DNA of 64,000 bases from Notospermus geniculatus. Lineage: Eukaryota > Nemertea > Pilidiophora > Heteronemertea > Lineidae. How positions within the stretch are numbered: position 1 is the stretch's first letter; every line of letters begins with the position of its first letter. Below the pieces are notes generated by a model. The model worked only from the letters and a program-made list of their open reading frames with translations. It was not told where the DNA came from and searched no databases. Location of the stretch: NCBI GenBank assembly GCA_002633025.1, contig NMRB01000057.1:214186-278185 (forward strand), in the 5' to 3' direction. Both the position numbers and the translations under genes were made by a program. Positions 36,101 through 38,639 of this stretch are shown one piece after another.

Positions 36101-38511
36101 TGCCCATTTATCATTATTATTATTATTATACATGTAATTATCATTATTATTGACTAGGTTCTTGTCCCATAGGTTGAGGTCACCATATTGCCTACAGCGA
36201 TATGGTAATTCATTTAAATGAAGTCACTTCTACTAATCAAGCGTACATGCTACCAATAATCTGAGAATGACCAGATAACTCGGTCATCAATATTTACAAA
36301 ACTTCAAAGTACAGATTTCGATACAATTATCTAGCTCACTGAATGGTGGGGTAGATATCATGACTGCGGTCATAGGGACCGTGGTCATAGGGACCGTGGT
36401 AACTGTGACCAGGGTCATTCTATCTGGAAAATTGACTATGGTTTCTGTAGTATGCCAATGGCTGGGATCATGCAGTTAATAAATTTGATATGATTTAACT
36501 GACTTTATTACAAAAAGATTTCCCAGTTCAAACTTTGACAGTTCAGGGAACAGCTCCACCAATCATTCCATCACCCGACTATTGTATGAGGAAAGGAAAT
36601 TCAAAATGGCCACCATGGCAGCCATTTTGGTTTTCAAGTCATACCACAGAAATTTCAGATGAATTCCTCCAGAAGGGACTTTATTGTTGAGAGGTTGCGG
36701 TCACCGTGAAAAATACTATCCCTTTCAATAAGATATTGACATACGACTGTGACTGAATGACTTCAACAGATTTCTTCAGCAGCGAGACCTAATCCACGGC
36801 AGCCAAAATTTTCCCATTGACCAGATGGTATACTCAAGATTTTTCAAAGTCTGTGGGATAAACAGGTAGCTATCCTCAGAAAGCTACTCCTCAAAGACCC
36901 CAAGTTCTCAAAGGCTAATGTTCATCAGGATACATTTGTGATTACCGACGACGTGTCCCTGCGGCAACTGTCAGAAAAAAATATCAGGTGATATTCATCA
37001 CGTATGAGGGATCCGTAACGCTGTCCGTACGAGATCACCTGGCAATCCAATCAAAATGAAACAGGCTTCATCATTCAACGTGAAACTTCGTAGACGGAAC
37101 TGATGTCAGAAATTGTCAAGGAGCAGAGGCTACTTTGCCATTCACACAATCTGACATGAGCTGGTGAAAATATTTTTAACAAGAGACAAAATTTGAAGCA
37201 ACTGGAATTGATTGGTCAATGAAAGTACAGTAGAACCACTCTATTAAGGACACCTTCAGGACTGTCAGATGGTGTCCTGAATTCCTCAACTCCCTGGAGG
37301 CCCTCTTCACTTACTGGTAGTAGCATCAGACCTTGGCACTTTCTAGCTTACAGCATTGATGAATCAAGGAAAAAACAATGGTTCAAACTTACCTCAATAG
37401 CTTTCACCTTTGCACTGAGCATTGTTTGTATTCTTTCAGCGACTGTTTTCACCCTCTCCAGCCCTTTAATTTGTTCAATATTAGCAGCACCTCCTGCCTC
37501 CTTTTCTAGACTGTCCTGAAAAGACAAAAGAAAAAAACAACTAAGAATTTATTAATTGGACTCGGGAGTGTAATTCACGCCGCCACACGGAGGTACAATT
37601 CGAGCTGCACGCACTTCAGCGGCCGTGACAACGTTTGCCCATAATGGGTGATTTCAAAGTTGGTGTTGGTGTTAGTGTTGGGTGTCAGTGTTGGAAAAAT
37701 ATCAGGTGATATTCATCACGTATGAGGGATCCGTAACGCTGTCCGTACGAGATCACCTGGCAATCCAATCAAAATGAAACAGGCTTCGTCATTCAACGTG
37801 AAACTTCGTAGACGGAACTGATGTCAGAAATTGTCAAGGAGCAGAGGCTACTTTGCCATTCACACAATCTGACATGAGCTGGTGAAAATATTTTTAAAAA
37901 GAGACAAAATTTGAAGCAACTGGAATTGATTGGTCAATGAAAGTACAGTAGAACCACTCTATTAAGGACACCTTCAGGACTGTCAGATGGTGTCCTGAAT
38001 TCCTCAACTCCCTGGAGGCCCTCTTCACTTACTGGTAATAAGCAAAAAGTCAATCTCCAGAATTCACAAATTTTCGACCCCAACCGGGGTCTTTTTCAAG
38101 TGGAACTTTACAATCTGAAACTCTAGAAAAGACTGAGCTGAAACTGAGCTGAGTTTCAGCTCATTTTTTCCTAGAGTTTCAGATTGTAAAGTTCCACTTG
38201 AAAAAGACCCCGGTTGGGGTCGAACCTTTGTGAATTCTAGAGATTGACTTTTTGTTTATTATCATTTTGTGTGTCAATTTTGTGCTATTCTGTATCTTGG
38301 ATTCACTTACTGGTAGTAGCATCAGACCTCGGCACTTTCTAGCTTACAGCATTGATGAATCAAGGAAAAAACAATGGTTCAAACTTACCTCAATAGCTTT
38401 CACCTTGTCACTGAGCATGTCTTGTATTCTTTCAGCGACTGTTTTCACCCTCTCCAGCCCTTTAATTTGTTCAATATTAGCAGCACCTCCTGCCTCCTTT
38501 TCTAGACTGTC
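1..38511 (-). CDS. CACNA2D3-like: Voltage-gated calcium channel alpha-2/delta subunit gene (alpha2delta-3-like), partial, multi-exon
   Basis: Seen: at least 29 minus-strand exons with consensus AG/GT borders and compatible phases encode, in order, a VWA-N region with [16 protein letters not shown], a VWA domain with FTYLIGRE and [10 protein letters not shown], Cache segments with GVMGTDVP and [12 protein letters not shown], a VGCC-alpha2 segment, and the delta part with VYDYQGVC and [12 protein letters not shown]. Known: such subunits are extracellular, cleaved and disulfide-linked, usually GPI-anchored, and they promote surface expression and gating of Cav channels. The words match the alpha2delta-3/4 type better than alpha2delta-1/2. 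The signal-peptide exon was not found upstream, one or more VWA exons lie in the N gap at 25776-26100, and the 3' end continues beyond position 1. Several exons are duplicated (separate entries). Family assignment is firm; isoform structure is inferred. Confidence 0.95.
730..966. repeat. 24-bp minisatellite
   Basis: The unit is close to GCATTACAATGCACAACAAT plus GTAT, repeated about nine times, with best copies at 842-938. The inner word TGCATTACAATGCA is a near-palindrome, so each unit can fold. It lies in the intron between cassettes 3 and 4. Open frames across it on both strands are repeat artefacts. Confidence 0.95.
1111..1324 (-). CDS. alpha2delta 3' cassette 3 (70 codons, phase 1-2)
   Basis: The acceptor is TCTCACGCAG and the donor AACAA/GTAAGA. 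It reads [20 protein letters not shown], then [20 protein letters not shown], then [20 protein letters not shown], ending [10 protein letters not shown]. It shares DYEKxQxxFWR with cassette 4 and the sequon pair plus TC-x(4)-DLFV with cassette 2. The donor sequence is the same as in cassette 2 at the same codon position. Confidence 0.85.
2038..2214 (-). other. Open exon-like segment between cassettes 2 and 3, unassigned
   Basis: After TGTTTCCAG the frame reads [20 protein letters not shown], then [20 protein letters not shown], ending KTLTW and a stop. The composition looks coding, but there is no donor and no alpha2delta motif. It might be a relic of another gene or a transposon. Confidence 0.2.
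3363..3498. mobile_element. MITE, pogo/mariner-like, with TA flanks
   Basis: The ends GTCCACCGTCATAGTCCTCG and the inverse of GGCGGTATAATGAGAGTGGA form terminal inverted repeats, with TA on the outside. Inside is a perfect 15-bp-arm palindrome at 3378-3410. The words CGTTATACCGCC and GATATATCG are typical of pogo/Tigger-type termini. It lies between cassettes 2 and 3. Confidence 0.75.
3678..3876 (-). CDS. alpha2delta 3' cassette 2 (65 codons, phase 1-2)
   Basis: The acceptor is CGTAG and the donor is AACAA/GTAAGG. It starts [20 protein letters not shown] and continues [20 protein letters not shown], then [20 protein letters not shown]. The NRT...NHTC-x(4)-DLFV pattern matches cassette 3 (NST...NGTC-x(4)-DLFV) and the C...NLFMVVVD segment of alpha2delta-3. 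Splice phases are the same as in cassettes 1, 3 and 4. Confidence 0.8.
4017..4205. repeat. About 20-bp minisatellite
   Basis: The degenerate unit GGCCCATAGTGATTGC occurs about nine times, with copies diverging towards 4205. It lies in the intron between the terminal-exon candidate (5532) and cassette 2. Confidence 0.9.
4206..5531. other. Intron sequence, no gene recognised
   Basis: No splice-bounded open segment with family words was found here on either strand. The longest open frames (up to 118 codons at 5049-5405, plus strand) have no recognisable motif and contain poly-A runs. A G-run follows at 6613-6622 in the next intron. Confidence 0.6.
5532..5653 (-). CDS. Possible alternative terminal exon with transmembrane segment and stop
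   Basis: With the phase-1 donor of 6308 the frame reads [20 protein letters not shown], then [20 protein letters not shown] and TAG. It is a single hydrophobic helix followed directly by a stop, like the C-terminal anchor of alpha2delta proteins. If used, it would give a short isoform without the Cys-rich cassette. The acceptor (AACATAACAG) has a weak pyrimidine tract and no polyadenylation signal was confirmed. Confidence 0.45.
5792..5930 (-). CDS. alpha2delta 3' cassette candidate 1 (45 codons, phase 1-2)
   Basis: After ATTTGTCAG the frame reads [20 protein letters not shown], then [20 protein letters not shown], then TTKGR, and the donor is GTGAGTGG. Entry and exit phases equal those of the three other cassettes. 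The C-x(14-15)-hydrophobic-D/E pattern could match the CSKSF...NLFMVVVD segment. It lacks the paired sequons of cassettes 2 and 3 and is the most divergent, so membership is tentative. Confidence 0.55.
6308..6399 (-). CDS. alpha2delta exon, [12 protein letters not shown] helix (phase 2-1); branch point for the alternative 3' exons
   Basis: It reads [20 protein letters not shown], then [21 protein letters not shown] corresponds to FLVEFNLCSWW of alpha2delta-3. Acceptor CTTTGCAG, donor GTGGGTAC, leaving phase 1. Every downstream candidate (5930, 5653, 3876, 1324 and 106) has a phase-1 acceptor, so each could follow directly. Confidence 0.94.
6730..6782 (-). CDS. alpha2delta exon, start of juxtamembrane helix (phase 0-2)
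   Basis: It reads [37 protein letters not shown], read across to the next exon, parallels LSAVKWIMTELVLFLVEFNL of alpha2delta-3. Acceptor GTTTTCAG, donor GTAAGTACG. Confidence 0.93.
6887..6965 (-). CDS. alpha2delta exon, YDYQ(G/A)xC segment (phase 2-0)
   Basis: It reads [20 protein letters not shown], then SSFIMN. YDYQGVC is the diagnostic delta-side motif. Acceptor TATTTCCAG, donor GTAAGTCT. Confidence 0.97.
7098..7168 (-). CDS. alpha2delta exon, GKFFGEVDG segment (phase 0-2)
   Basis: It reads [20 protein letters not shown], then VYK. It matches TGDFFGEIEGAVMNKLL. Acceptor CTTTTTCAG, donor GTAGGTGC. Confidence 0.97.
7190..7384. mobile_element. SINE with tRNA-like and 5S rRNA-like parts
   Basis: On the plus strand 7355-7377 reads GGTCAGTACTTGGATGGGTG ACC, close to the internal control region of 5S rRNA (GGTTAGTACTTGGATGGGAG). 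On the minus strand 7204-7230 carries a T-arm-like GGGGTTCAAACCCT. The element lies in the intron between exons 7098 and 7416. A related fragment is at 8233-8300. Confidence 0.65.
7416..7487 (-). CDS. alpha2delta exon, [11 protein letters not shown] segment (24 codons, phase 0-0)
   Basis: It reads [20 protein letters not shown], then SDTE. It is a clear match to NCYLIDNNGFILVSED of alpha2delta-3. Acceptor CTCTTTCAG, donor GTAAGGCT. Confidence 0.97.
7794..7978 (-). CDS. alpha2delta exon, PVVVKIK and Cys-rich segment (phase 1-0)
   Basis: It contains [20 protein letters not shown] followed by CSTGTC and LTCENE. VVGFQMN matches AVGIQMKLEFF of alpha2delta-3, and the cysteine cluster precedes the DDGG/DNNG strand. 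Acceptor CTTTTCAG, donor GTAAGCCA. Confidence 0.96.
8233..8300 (+). mobile_element. Fragment of the same SINE family
   Basis: ATGGAGGATT and GCTAGCCTCCGAACTG here match ATGGAGGATT and GTTAGCCTCTGAGCTA in the 7190-7384 element. Another diverged relative, with GCCTCCATGGTCAGTGGGCT, is near 22740-22860. Confidence 0.45.
8399..8535 (-). CDS. alpha2delta exon, YYQRAVDN segment (phase 2-1)
   Basis: It starts [20 protein letters not shown] and ends with [20 protein letters not shown] matches the (F/W)Y-RS/AxD motif of the family. Acceptor CTGTTTCAG, donor GTGAGTCT. Confidence 0.95.
8782..8865 (-). CDS. alpha2delta exon, [10 protein letters not shown] segment (phase 2-2)
   Basis: It reads [20 protein letters not shown], then QFEEDAD. 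It matches FLGTRTGLSR of alpha2delta-3 and TDGGITRV of alpha2delta-1. Acceptor GTTGCAG, donor GTAAGTTC. Confidence 0.96.
9236..9421 (-). CDS. alpha2delta exon, EDYC segment of VGCC-alpha2 domain (phase 2-2)
   Basis: It starts [20 protein letters not shown] and contains [20 protein letters not shown]. The YC and the KC cysteines match the conserved pair in this domain. It has two NxT sequons. The donor is GTGAGCAT after a run of A. Confidence 0.95.
9670..9730 (-). CDS. alpha2delta exon, variable linker before the YC segment (phase 1-2)
   Basis: It reads [20 protein letters not shown] after a split codon. The acidic linker corresponds to the DVSLADEW region of alpha2delta-3. Acceptor TTTTTGCAG, donor GTAAGTTG. 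Confidence 0.88.
9827..9897 (-). CDS. alpha2delta exon, [11 protein letters not shown] segment (phase 2-1)
   Basis: It reads [20 protein letters not shown], then SEF. It continues the FSLGVAL strand of the Cache fold. Acceptor CATTTCAG, donor GTAAGTAA. Confidence 0.92.
10137..10198 (-). CDS. alpha2delta exon, second half of Cache (phase 0-2)
   Basis: It reads [20 protein letters not shown], then a split Ser codon. It matches MTNDYYYTDIKGTPFSLG of alpha2delta-3. Acceptor CATTTTCAG, donor GTAAGTCA. Confidence 0.94.
10295..10420. repeat. Short degenerate repeat with AATTGTCCTA words
   Basis: AATTGTCCTAGGTAC, AATTGTCCTAGACC and related words recur within 125 bp, in the intron between exons 10137 and 10492. 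Confidence 0.5.
10492..10569 (-). CDS. alpha2delta exon, KMID segment (26 codons, phase 0-0)
   Basis: It reads [20 protein letters not shown], then IHFDNM. It matches the LRNAMVNRKTG / IRNKMIDGxSG segment of the family. Acceptor TTTTTTCAG, donor GTAAGAAT. Confidence 0.93.
10736..10765 (-). CDS. alpha2delta micro-exon (10 codons, phase 0-0)
   Basis: It encodes [10 protein letters not shown] between TTCTTTTAG and GTAAGTAG. It is accepted because of its clean borders, frame and place between two strong exons. It could be optional in splicing. Confidence 0.7.
10997..11071 (-). CDS. alpha2delta exon, [12 protein letters not shown] segment (25 codons, phase 0-0)
   Basis: It reads [20 protein letters not shown], then TDYID. 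It is nearly identical in pattern to [16 protein letters not shown] of alpha2delta-3. Acceptor TTTGCAG, donor GTAAGTTT. Confidence 0.97.
11120..11285. repeat. About 41-bp minisatellite, 4 copies
   Basis: The unit CATTGCCCTACCAAATAGGA plus ACTACCCATCCTGTGCCTTG recurs about every 40 bp. It lies in the intron between exons 10997 and 11444. Confidence 0.85.
11444..11623 (-). CDS. alpha2delta exon, Cache domain core (60 codons, phase 0-0)
   Basis: It contains [20 protein letters not shown] and [20 protein letters not shown]. These are the strongest family words: LGVxGTDVP and [12 protein letters not shown]. They form the ligand-pocket type Cache (dCache) fold. Acceptor CATTTCAG, donor GTGAGTAGC. 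Confidence 0.98.
11876..11932 (-). CDS. alpha2delta exon, MTSVAQPVF segment (19 codons, phase 0-0)
   Basis: It reads [19 protein letters not shown]. It matches LMTTVAMPVF of alpha2delta-3 and the TGTLPVF segment of alpha2delta-1. The frame and the donor GTGAGTAA set the 3' border at 11876. Acceptor TTATTTCCAG. Confidence 0.93.
12100..12230 (+). mobile_element. Dispersed repeat family X, copy 1
   Basis: It contains TTTCTTCAAATATTTTTCAA and GAAGATGGCGTCTGCTGGAC. The same pair of words occurs at 15690-15910, 29690-29835 and 58415-58560. No terminal repeats or coding capacity were seen and the class is unknown. Confidence 0.6.
12855..13085. repeat. About 38-bp minisatellite running into the N gap
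   Basis: Units of the form TTCTGAAGATGTAACACAAA plus an A/T-rich tail with CTACAC recur six times, and the array is cut by the gap at 13086. Confidence 0.92.
13086..13864. other. Assembly gap (779 N)
   Basis: A run of N. On its left it directly follows a minisatellite (12855-13085), which probably caused the gap. On its right it may cut an exon of the second alpha2delta-like set. Confidence 0.95.
13865..13936 (-). other. Possible second-set segment at the edge of the N gap
   Basis: The frame reads [20 protein letters not shown], then LGYQ, and runs into the N gap. It loosely resembles the segment before the DYQ motif of the main gene ([20 protein letters not shown]). The splice borders are unclear, so this is a guess that the second set reaches the gap. 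Confidence 0.2.
13937..15689. other. No gene recognised; possible minus-strand coding relic at 15466-15660
   Basis: Mostly AT-rich unique sequence. On the minus strand 15466-15660 an open frame contains [20 protein letters not shown] and LHALLTNAG, which looks coding. It lies immediately beside family X repeats and has no donor, so it may belong to a mobile element. Confidence 0.4.
15690..15910. mobile_element. Dispersed repeat family X, two copies in inverted orientation
   Basis: The minus-strand copy (about 15690-15790) reads CTTCAAATATTTTCAATC and AGAAGATGCGTCTGCTGG. The plus-strand copy (about 15786-15910) reads CATCTGAAGAATGTTTCTTC and AGATACTGTCTGCTCCAACC. They meet near 15786 to form a foldback. 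Confidence 0.55.
16363..16422 (-). CDS. Second-set alpha2delta-like exon, TRxG segment (20 codons, phase 0-0)
   Basis: It reads [20 protein letters not shown] between AAATTGCAG and GTACATC. It aligns with [18 protein letters not shown] of the main gene (8782-8865), keeping the acidic pair, the F-x-R and the G. The frame remains open beyond the donor. Confidence 0.4.
16640..16749 (-). CDS. Second-set exon-like segment
   Basis: After CATTACCAG the frame starts [32 protein letters not shown] parallels [13 protein letters not shown] in exon 9236-9421 of the main gene. The phase does not match the proposed donor of 17741, so a joined transcript is not demonstrated. Confidence 0.25.
16905..17335. 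repeat. About 92-bp minisatellite, 4.5 copies
   Basis: The unit contains AATGGTGAGGCAAATAGTGT, ATCAAATCACCAATGGTGAC and CTCATGTTCACACCATGAG. Starts recur near 16920, 17008, 17100, 17194 and 17288. The word TTCACACCATGAG contains a partial palindrome. Confidence 0.93.
17741..17842 (-). CDS. Second-set alpha2delta-like exon, YC segment of VGCC-alpha2 region
   Basis: After TCTGTAG it reads [20 protein letters not shown], then [13 protein letters not shown]. It parallels [14 protein letters not shown] of the main gene (9236-9421). The likely donor is GTGTTAGG, giving phase 1-1, but the frame stays open to 17646, where a second cysteine pair resembles NPSC/LLQC of the family. The 3' border is uncertain. 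Confidence 0.4.
18138..18278 (-). CDS. Second-set alpha2delta-like exon, Cache/VGCC-alpha2 region
   Basis: After the acceptor CTACCTCCAG it reads [20 protein letters not shown], then [20 protein letters not shown], then VAYFEL and a stop. [12 protein letters not shown] aligns with the KGTPFSLGVAL type segment (main gene [14 protein letters not shown]). There is only a weak donor (GTTATG) before the stop. It may be decayed, or a terminal exon of a short isoform. Confidence 0.45.
   Translation of the reverse strand, partial: VPMELLEQEAPAVLKKEGEHFHVFTKKVGDLVLPKGMNYGVAYFEL
18447..19845. other. No gene recognised
   Basis: Unique AT-rich sequence inside the large intron. A weak local repeat, CTAAGCAACAGTATT / CTAAGCATCAGTATT, occurs near 19640-19810. 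No splice-bounded open segment with family words was seen. Confidence 0.5.
19846..20070. mobile_element. Mariner-like MITE (about 220 bp)
   Basis: The ends TACAGGATGTCCAAAAAAGT and CTTTTTTGGACACCCTGTA are inverted repeats flanked by TA. This end is typical of mariner-type elements. No transposase frame is present. Confidence 0.85.
20972..21025 (-). CDS. Second-set alpha2delta-like exon, Cache region (18 codons, phase 0-0)
   Basis: It reads [18 protein letters not shown] between an acceptor ending AAAACAG and the donor GTTAGTTG. It resembles the segment of the main gene with LRRKMIDRP (10492-10569). Weak alone, it is supported by its collinear position with 18138, 17741 and 16363, which all resemble later parts of the protein. 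Confidence 0.4.
21026..22078. other. No gene recognised
   Basis: AT-rich intron sequence with scattered open frames below 70 codons on both strands. None has splice borders plus a recognisable motif. Confidence 0.5.
22088..22187. mobile_element. Short foldback MITE with 9-bp target duplication
   Basis: The arms CATCCTCCCACCGCAGGGCT / TTGGTC and their inverse flank a short spacer with a CA repeat. CTTTGTTAA is duplicated at 22079-22087 and 22188-22196. A 9-bp duplication points to the Mutator type. A second family member is at 27951-28043. Confidence 0.85.
22393..22511 (-). other. Weak exon-like open segment in the second exon set
   Basis: An acceptor TCATTTCCAG is followed by an open frame starting [20 protein letters not shown]. 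It sits between the second-set exons at 23.4 and 21.0 kb. There is a faint resemblance of LEYFV to the EYLHV word of the post-VWA exon but no convincing motif, and no clear donor. It may be chance. Confidence 0.15.
23025..23180. mobile_element. Pogo/Tigger-like MITE
   Basis: The left end CAGTGAAACCTCTCTACTAC and the inverse of the right end (CAGTTGAGCCTCTCTAATTC) have the classical pogo terminal form, both leading into a GACACC word. TA follows the right end. Confidence 0.7.
23384..23482 (-). CDS. alpha2delta exon, post-VWA segment, version B (33 codons, phase 0-0)
   Basis: It reads [20 protein letters not shown], then [13 protein letters not shown]. Its YYVDVMARP and TxAY words align with those of version A and of alpha2delta-3, and it has a five-codon longer tail. 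Acceptor CTTTTCCAG, donor GTAGTGAG. It may be an alternative exon of the main gene, or the first exon of the second exon set that follows down to 13.9 kb. Confidence 0.85.
24370..24500. mobile_element. Near-perfect foldback element with TAA duplication
   Basis: Two arms of about 64 bp, starting AGGCGCCGCTCCACGTGACA, are inverted copies with about two mismatches around a 3-nt loop. TAA flanks both ends (24367-24369 and 24501-24503), as for PIF/Harbinger elements. The near-identity of the arms suggests recent insertion. Confidence 0.85.
24705..24788 (-). CDS. alpha2delta exon, post-VWA segment, version A (28 codons, phase 0-0)
   Basis: It reads [20 protein letters not shown], then [16 protein letters not shown] matches EYLHVLSRP of alpha2delta-3. 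Acceptor AACTTCTAG, donor GTAAGGTTG. The exon 23384-23482 encodes the same segment in a diverged form with the same phases, so the two are candidates for mutually exclusive splicing. Confidence 0.95.
25069..25197 (-). CDS. alpha2delta exon, end of VWA domain (43 codons, phase 0-0)
   Basis: It starts [20 protein letters not shown] and continues [20 protein letters not shown], then [11 protein letters not shown] and ISTLAD-EN are signature words of alpha2delta-3. The next residues come from one of two alternative exons (24705-24788 or 23384-23482). Confidence 0.97.
25301..25504 (-). CDS. alpha2delta exon, VWA core with TDG (68 codons, phase 0-0)
   Basis: It starts [20 protein letters not shown] and contains [20 protein letters not shown]. 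The ITDG motif supplies the third MIDAS loop aspartate and is intact. One NVT sequon is present. Acceptor CTTTTCAG, donor GTGGGTGTAG. Confidence 0.96.
25659..25733 (-). CDS. alpha2delta exon, VWA middle (25 codons, phase 0-0)
   Basis: It reads [20 protein letters not shown], then EDNKK. C-NGTL-QA matches CLNGTLVQA of alpha2delta-3, including the cysteine and the glycosylation sequon. Acceptor TTTCCAG, donor GTGAGTATG. Confidence 0.95.
25776..26100. other. Assembly gap (325 N) expected to hold a VWA exon
   Basis: The run of N separates an exon ending in phase 1 (26193) from one starting in phase 0 (25733). The missing piece must encode the conserved DDDxxN segment of the VWA domain. An intron 3' end rich in pyrimidines leads into the gap on the minus strand, and a GTATCA donor-like sequence lies at its other edge (25771-25775 and beyond). 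Confidence 0.8.
26193..26294 (-). CDS. alpha2delta exon, start of VWA domain, MIDAS motif not seen (phase 1-1)
   Basis: The exon reads [20 protein letters not shown], then [14 protein letters not shown]. It has the right phase, acceptor (TTCATAG) and donor (GAG/GTAAGTCC), and its length fits the first beta strand and helix of VWA. The DxSxS metal site expected after the hydrophobic strand is replaced by AGLIV. A canonical alternative exon could lie in the adjacent N gap, so this may be an alternative or degenerate copy. Confidence 0.55.
26514..26573 (-). CDS. alpha2delta exon, IDLYD segment (phase 1-1)
   Basis: It reads [26 protein letters not shown] matches the (I)DLYDVR segment just before the VWA domain. 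The usual RxWYIQ motif that follows in other family members is not seen here or at the start of the next exon. Acceptor TATGTAG, donor GTAAGATAG. Confidence 0.85.
26574..27493. other. Intron, no gene recognised
   Basis: Intron between exons 26514 and 28084. It contains only short open frames without motifs; MITEs follow at 27494 and 27951. Confidence 0.55.
27494..27745. mobile_element. MITE, about 252 bp, TA flanks
   Basis: Terminal GACAAATCCCAAATT is inverted as AATTTGGGATTTGTC, with TA outside both ends. A second inverted pair, CGCACTTCCGCC / GGCGGAAGTGC, lies inside. It is GC-richer than its surroundings. Confidence 0.8.
27951..28043. mobile_element. Second copy of the CCATCCTCC foldback MITE
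   Basis: It shares GCAGGGCTTTGGTC and the terminal CATCCTCC/GGAGGATG with the element at 22088-22187, but is more diverged and lacks a clear target duplication. It lies 40 bp from the exon at 28084. Confidence 0.75.
28084..28215 (-). CDS. alpha2delta exon, end of VWA-N, FGSATG motif (phase 1-1)
   Basis: It reads [20 protein letters not shown] and ends [16 protein letters not shown]. This is the hallmark (W)QxFGSAxGxxRxYPG segment preceding the VWA domain. The acceptor is CCATTTCAG and the donor GTAAGTGG. Confidence 0.96.
28345..28540. repeat. About 35-bp minisatellite, 5 copies
   Basis: The unit CTGGATTATCAGAGCGGTAT plus AGTGGAAGCGGGTGC is repeated almost without change, indicating recent expansion. 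One copy carries an extra GGGCCTAC-like insertion. Confidence 0.95.
28579..28911. mobile_element. MITE of the TATGTGACC family, interrupted
   Basis: The right end, read inverted, is TATGTGACCCGATCTAGCAA. The left end has the same TATGTGACC and GATCTAGCAAAAG words, split by another MITE at 28589-28728. The uninterrupted relative at 59045-59234 shows the original form. Confidence 0.85.
28589..28728. mobile_element. GGGCCCAG foldback MITE nested in another MITE
   Basis: CTGGGCCCAGTTGCACAAAG and AATCTTAAGTCTAA at the left match, inverted, TTAGACTTAAGATTCTTTGT and GAAACTGGGCCCAG at the right. It sits inside the left terminal repeat of the 28579-28911 element. Confidence 0.88.
28952..29198. mobile_element. 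PiggyBac-like MITE with TTAA ends
   Basis: TTAAAGGAGTTAGACGCCGA and AGTTGTAAACA are perfectly inverted at the right end, with TTAA at both outer borders. It is about 247 bp, without a transposase. It ends 55 bp from the exon at 29253. Confidence 0.88.
29253..29415 (-). CDS. alpha2delta exon, VWA-N YYNA motif (phase 0-1)
   Basis: It reads [20 protein letters not shown] and ends [20 protein letters not shown] matches the YFNA/YYNA motif and VHVPTNVY matches VQVPTNMY of alpha2delta-3. The frame of the next exon selects the donor GTAAGTAT over the overlapping GTGTAAGT two bases upstream, giving phase 1. It has one N-glycosylation sequon (NST). Confidence 0.93.
29690..29835 (+). mobile_element. 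Dispersed repeat family X, copy 3
   Basis: It contains AACCTTTCTTCAAATATTTT, CATCACAGGATGAGAGAAAC and GGATGTCGTCTGCTGGACTC, the same words in the same order as the copy at 12100-12230. Confidence 0.6.
29935..30050 (+). mobile_element. GACCCCGGTTGGGGTC repeat, copy 1
   Basis: It contains GAGGAAGACCCCGGTTGGGG TCGAAA, then TTTATTATCAT and GTGTCGACTTTTGTGC. The same layout is in the element at 38038-38301. The 6-bp stem with its loop, followed by GAAA, recalls a hammerhead core. Confidence 0.65.
30051..31231. other. Intron, no gene recognised
   Basis: AT-rich sequence between exons 29253 and 31232, with no motif-bearing open segment. A local repeat of AAATGTG(CT/TT) words lies at 29903-30105. 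Confidence 0.55.
31232..31303 (-). CDS. alpha2delta exon, VWA-N (24 codons, phase 0-0)
   Basis: A short exon reading [20 protein letters not shown], then IYNG, between an acceptor ending TTAAAG and the donor GTGAGTAG. An alternative acceptor 4 nt downstream would break the frame. It sits between the linker exon and the YYNA exon, and its content is poorly conserved. Confidence 0.75.
31304..33065. other. Intron, no gene recognised
   Basis: It contains one ambiguous base at 32549 and several TACCGGTA words. There is no supported exon. Confidence 0.55.
33066..33170 (-). CDS. alpha2delta exon, VWA-N (35 codons, phase 0-0)
   Basis: The splice acceptor is CGTTTCAG and the donor GTATGTTG. The exon reads [20 protein letters not shown], then [15 protein letters not shown]. 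The [10 protein letters not shown] part aligns with the conserved helix RLVEAAEEAH of alpha2delta-3. The proline-rich tail has no counterpart that I recognise and looks like a lineage-specific linker. Confidence 0.9.
33280..33665. repeat. About 40-bp degenerate minisatellite
   Basis: The word pair AAGTCAATGTAGCACAGACT ... GTGAAAACGTTGATA recurs about nine times with many changes, just upstream of the exon at 33066-33170. Confidence 0.85.
33671..36970. other. Intron with low-complexity patches, no gene recognised
   Basis: It holds a local duplication with TGATCAAGAAGATACCAATG AATTTGAAT-like words at 34600-34805, a C-run at 35985-35998 and TTATTA runs near 36112-36150. Open frames here are short and without motifs. 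Confidence 0.5.
37393..37515 (-). CDS. alpha2delta exon, VWA-N start, copy b (duplicate of 38389-38511)
   Basis: It has the same length (123 nt), phase and splice signals as copy a, but carries [13 protein letters not shown] in place of [13 protein letters not shown]. It is embedded in a roughly 715-bp tandem duplication whose introns are almost identical. It could be a mutually exclusive exon, a recent duplicate, or the other haplotype wrongly placed in tandem by the assembler. The intact splice sites and frame favour a usable exon. Confidence 0.8.
38038..38301. mobile_element. Foldback element of the GACCCCGG family with 14-bp target duplication
   Basis: Inverted arms of roughly 95 bp contain TTCGACCCCAACCGGGGTCT and its inverse, around a short spacer. 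TTCACTTACTGGTA is present on both sides (38024-38037 and 38302-38315). The sister copy of the duplication has the intact empty site near 37309-37322. The tail TTTATTATCATTTTGTGTGT matches the copy at 29935. Confidence 0.85.
38389..38511 (-). CDS. alpha2delta exon, VWA-N start, copy a (41 codons, phase 0-0)
   Basis: The exon lies between CTTTTCAG and GTAAGTTTG and reads [20 protein letters not shown], then [20 protein letters not shown], ending in E. It is a charged helical segment that corresponds to the region of alpha2delta-3 just upstream of the EAAE motif. It is the most upstream exon I can place. A nearly identical copy lies at 37393-37515. The only coding differences are two codons: here both are GAC (Asp), in the other copy ACA and GCA. 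Both copies are in frame with the next exon, so only one is expected per transcript. Confidence 0.85.
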
Positions 38512-38639
38512 CTGAAAAGACAAAAGAAAAAAACAACTAAGAATTTATTAATTGGACTCGGGAGTGTAATTCACGCCACACGGAGGTACAATTCCAGCTG
38601 CACGCACTTCAGCGGCCGTGACAACGTTTGCCCATAATG

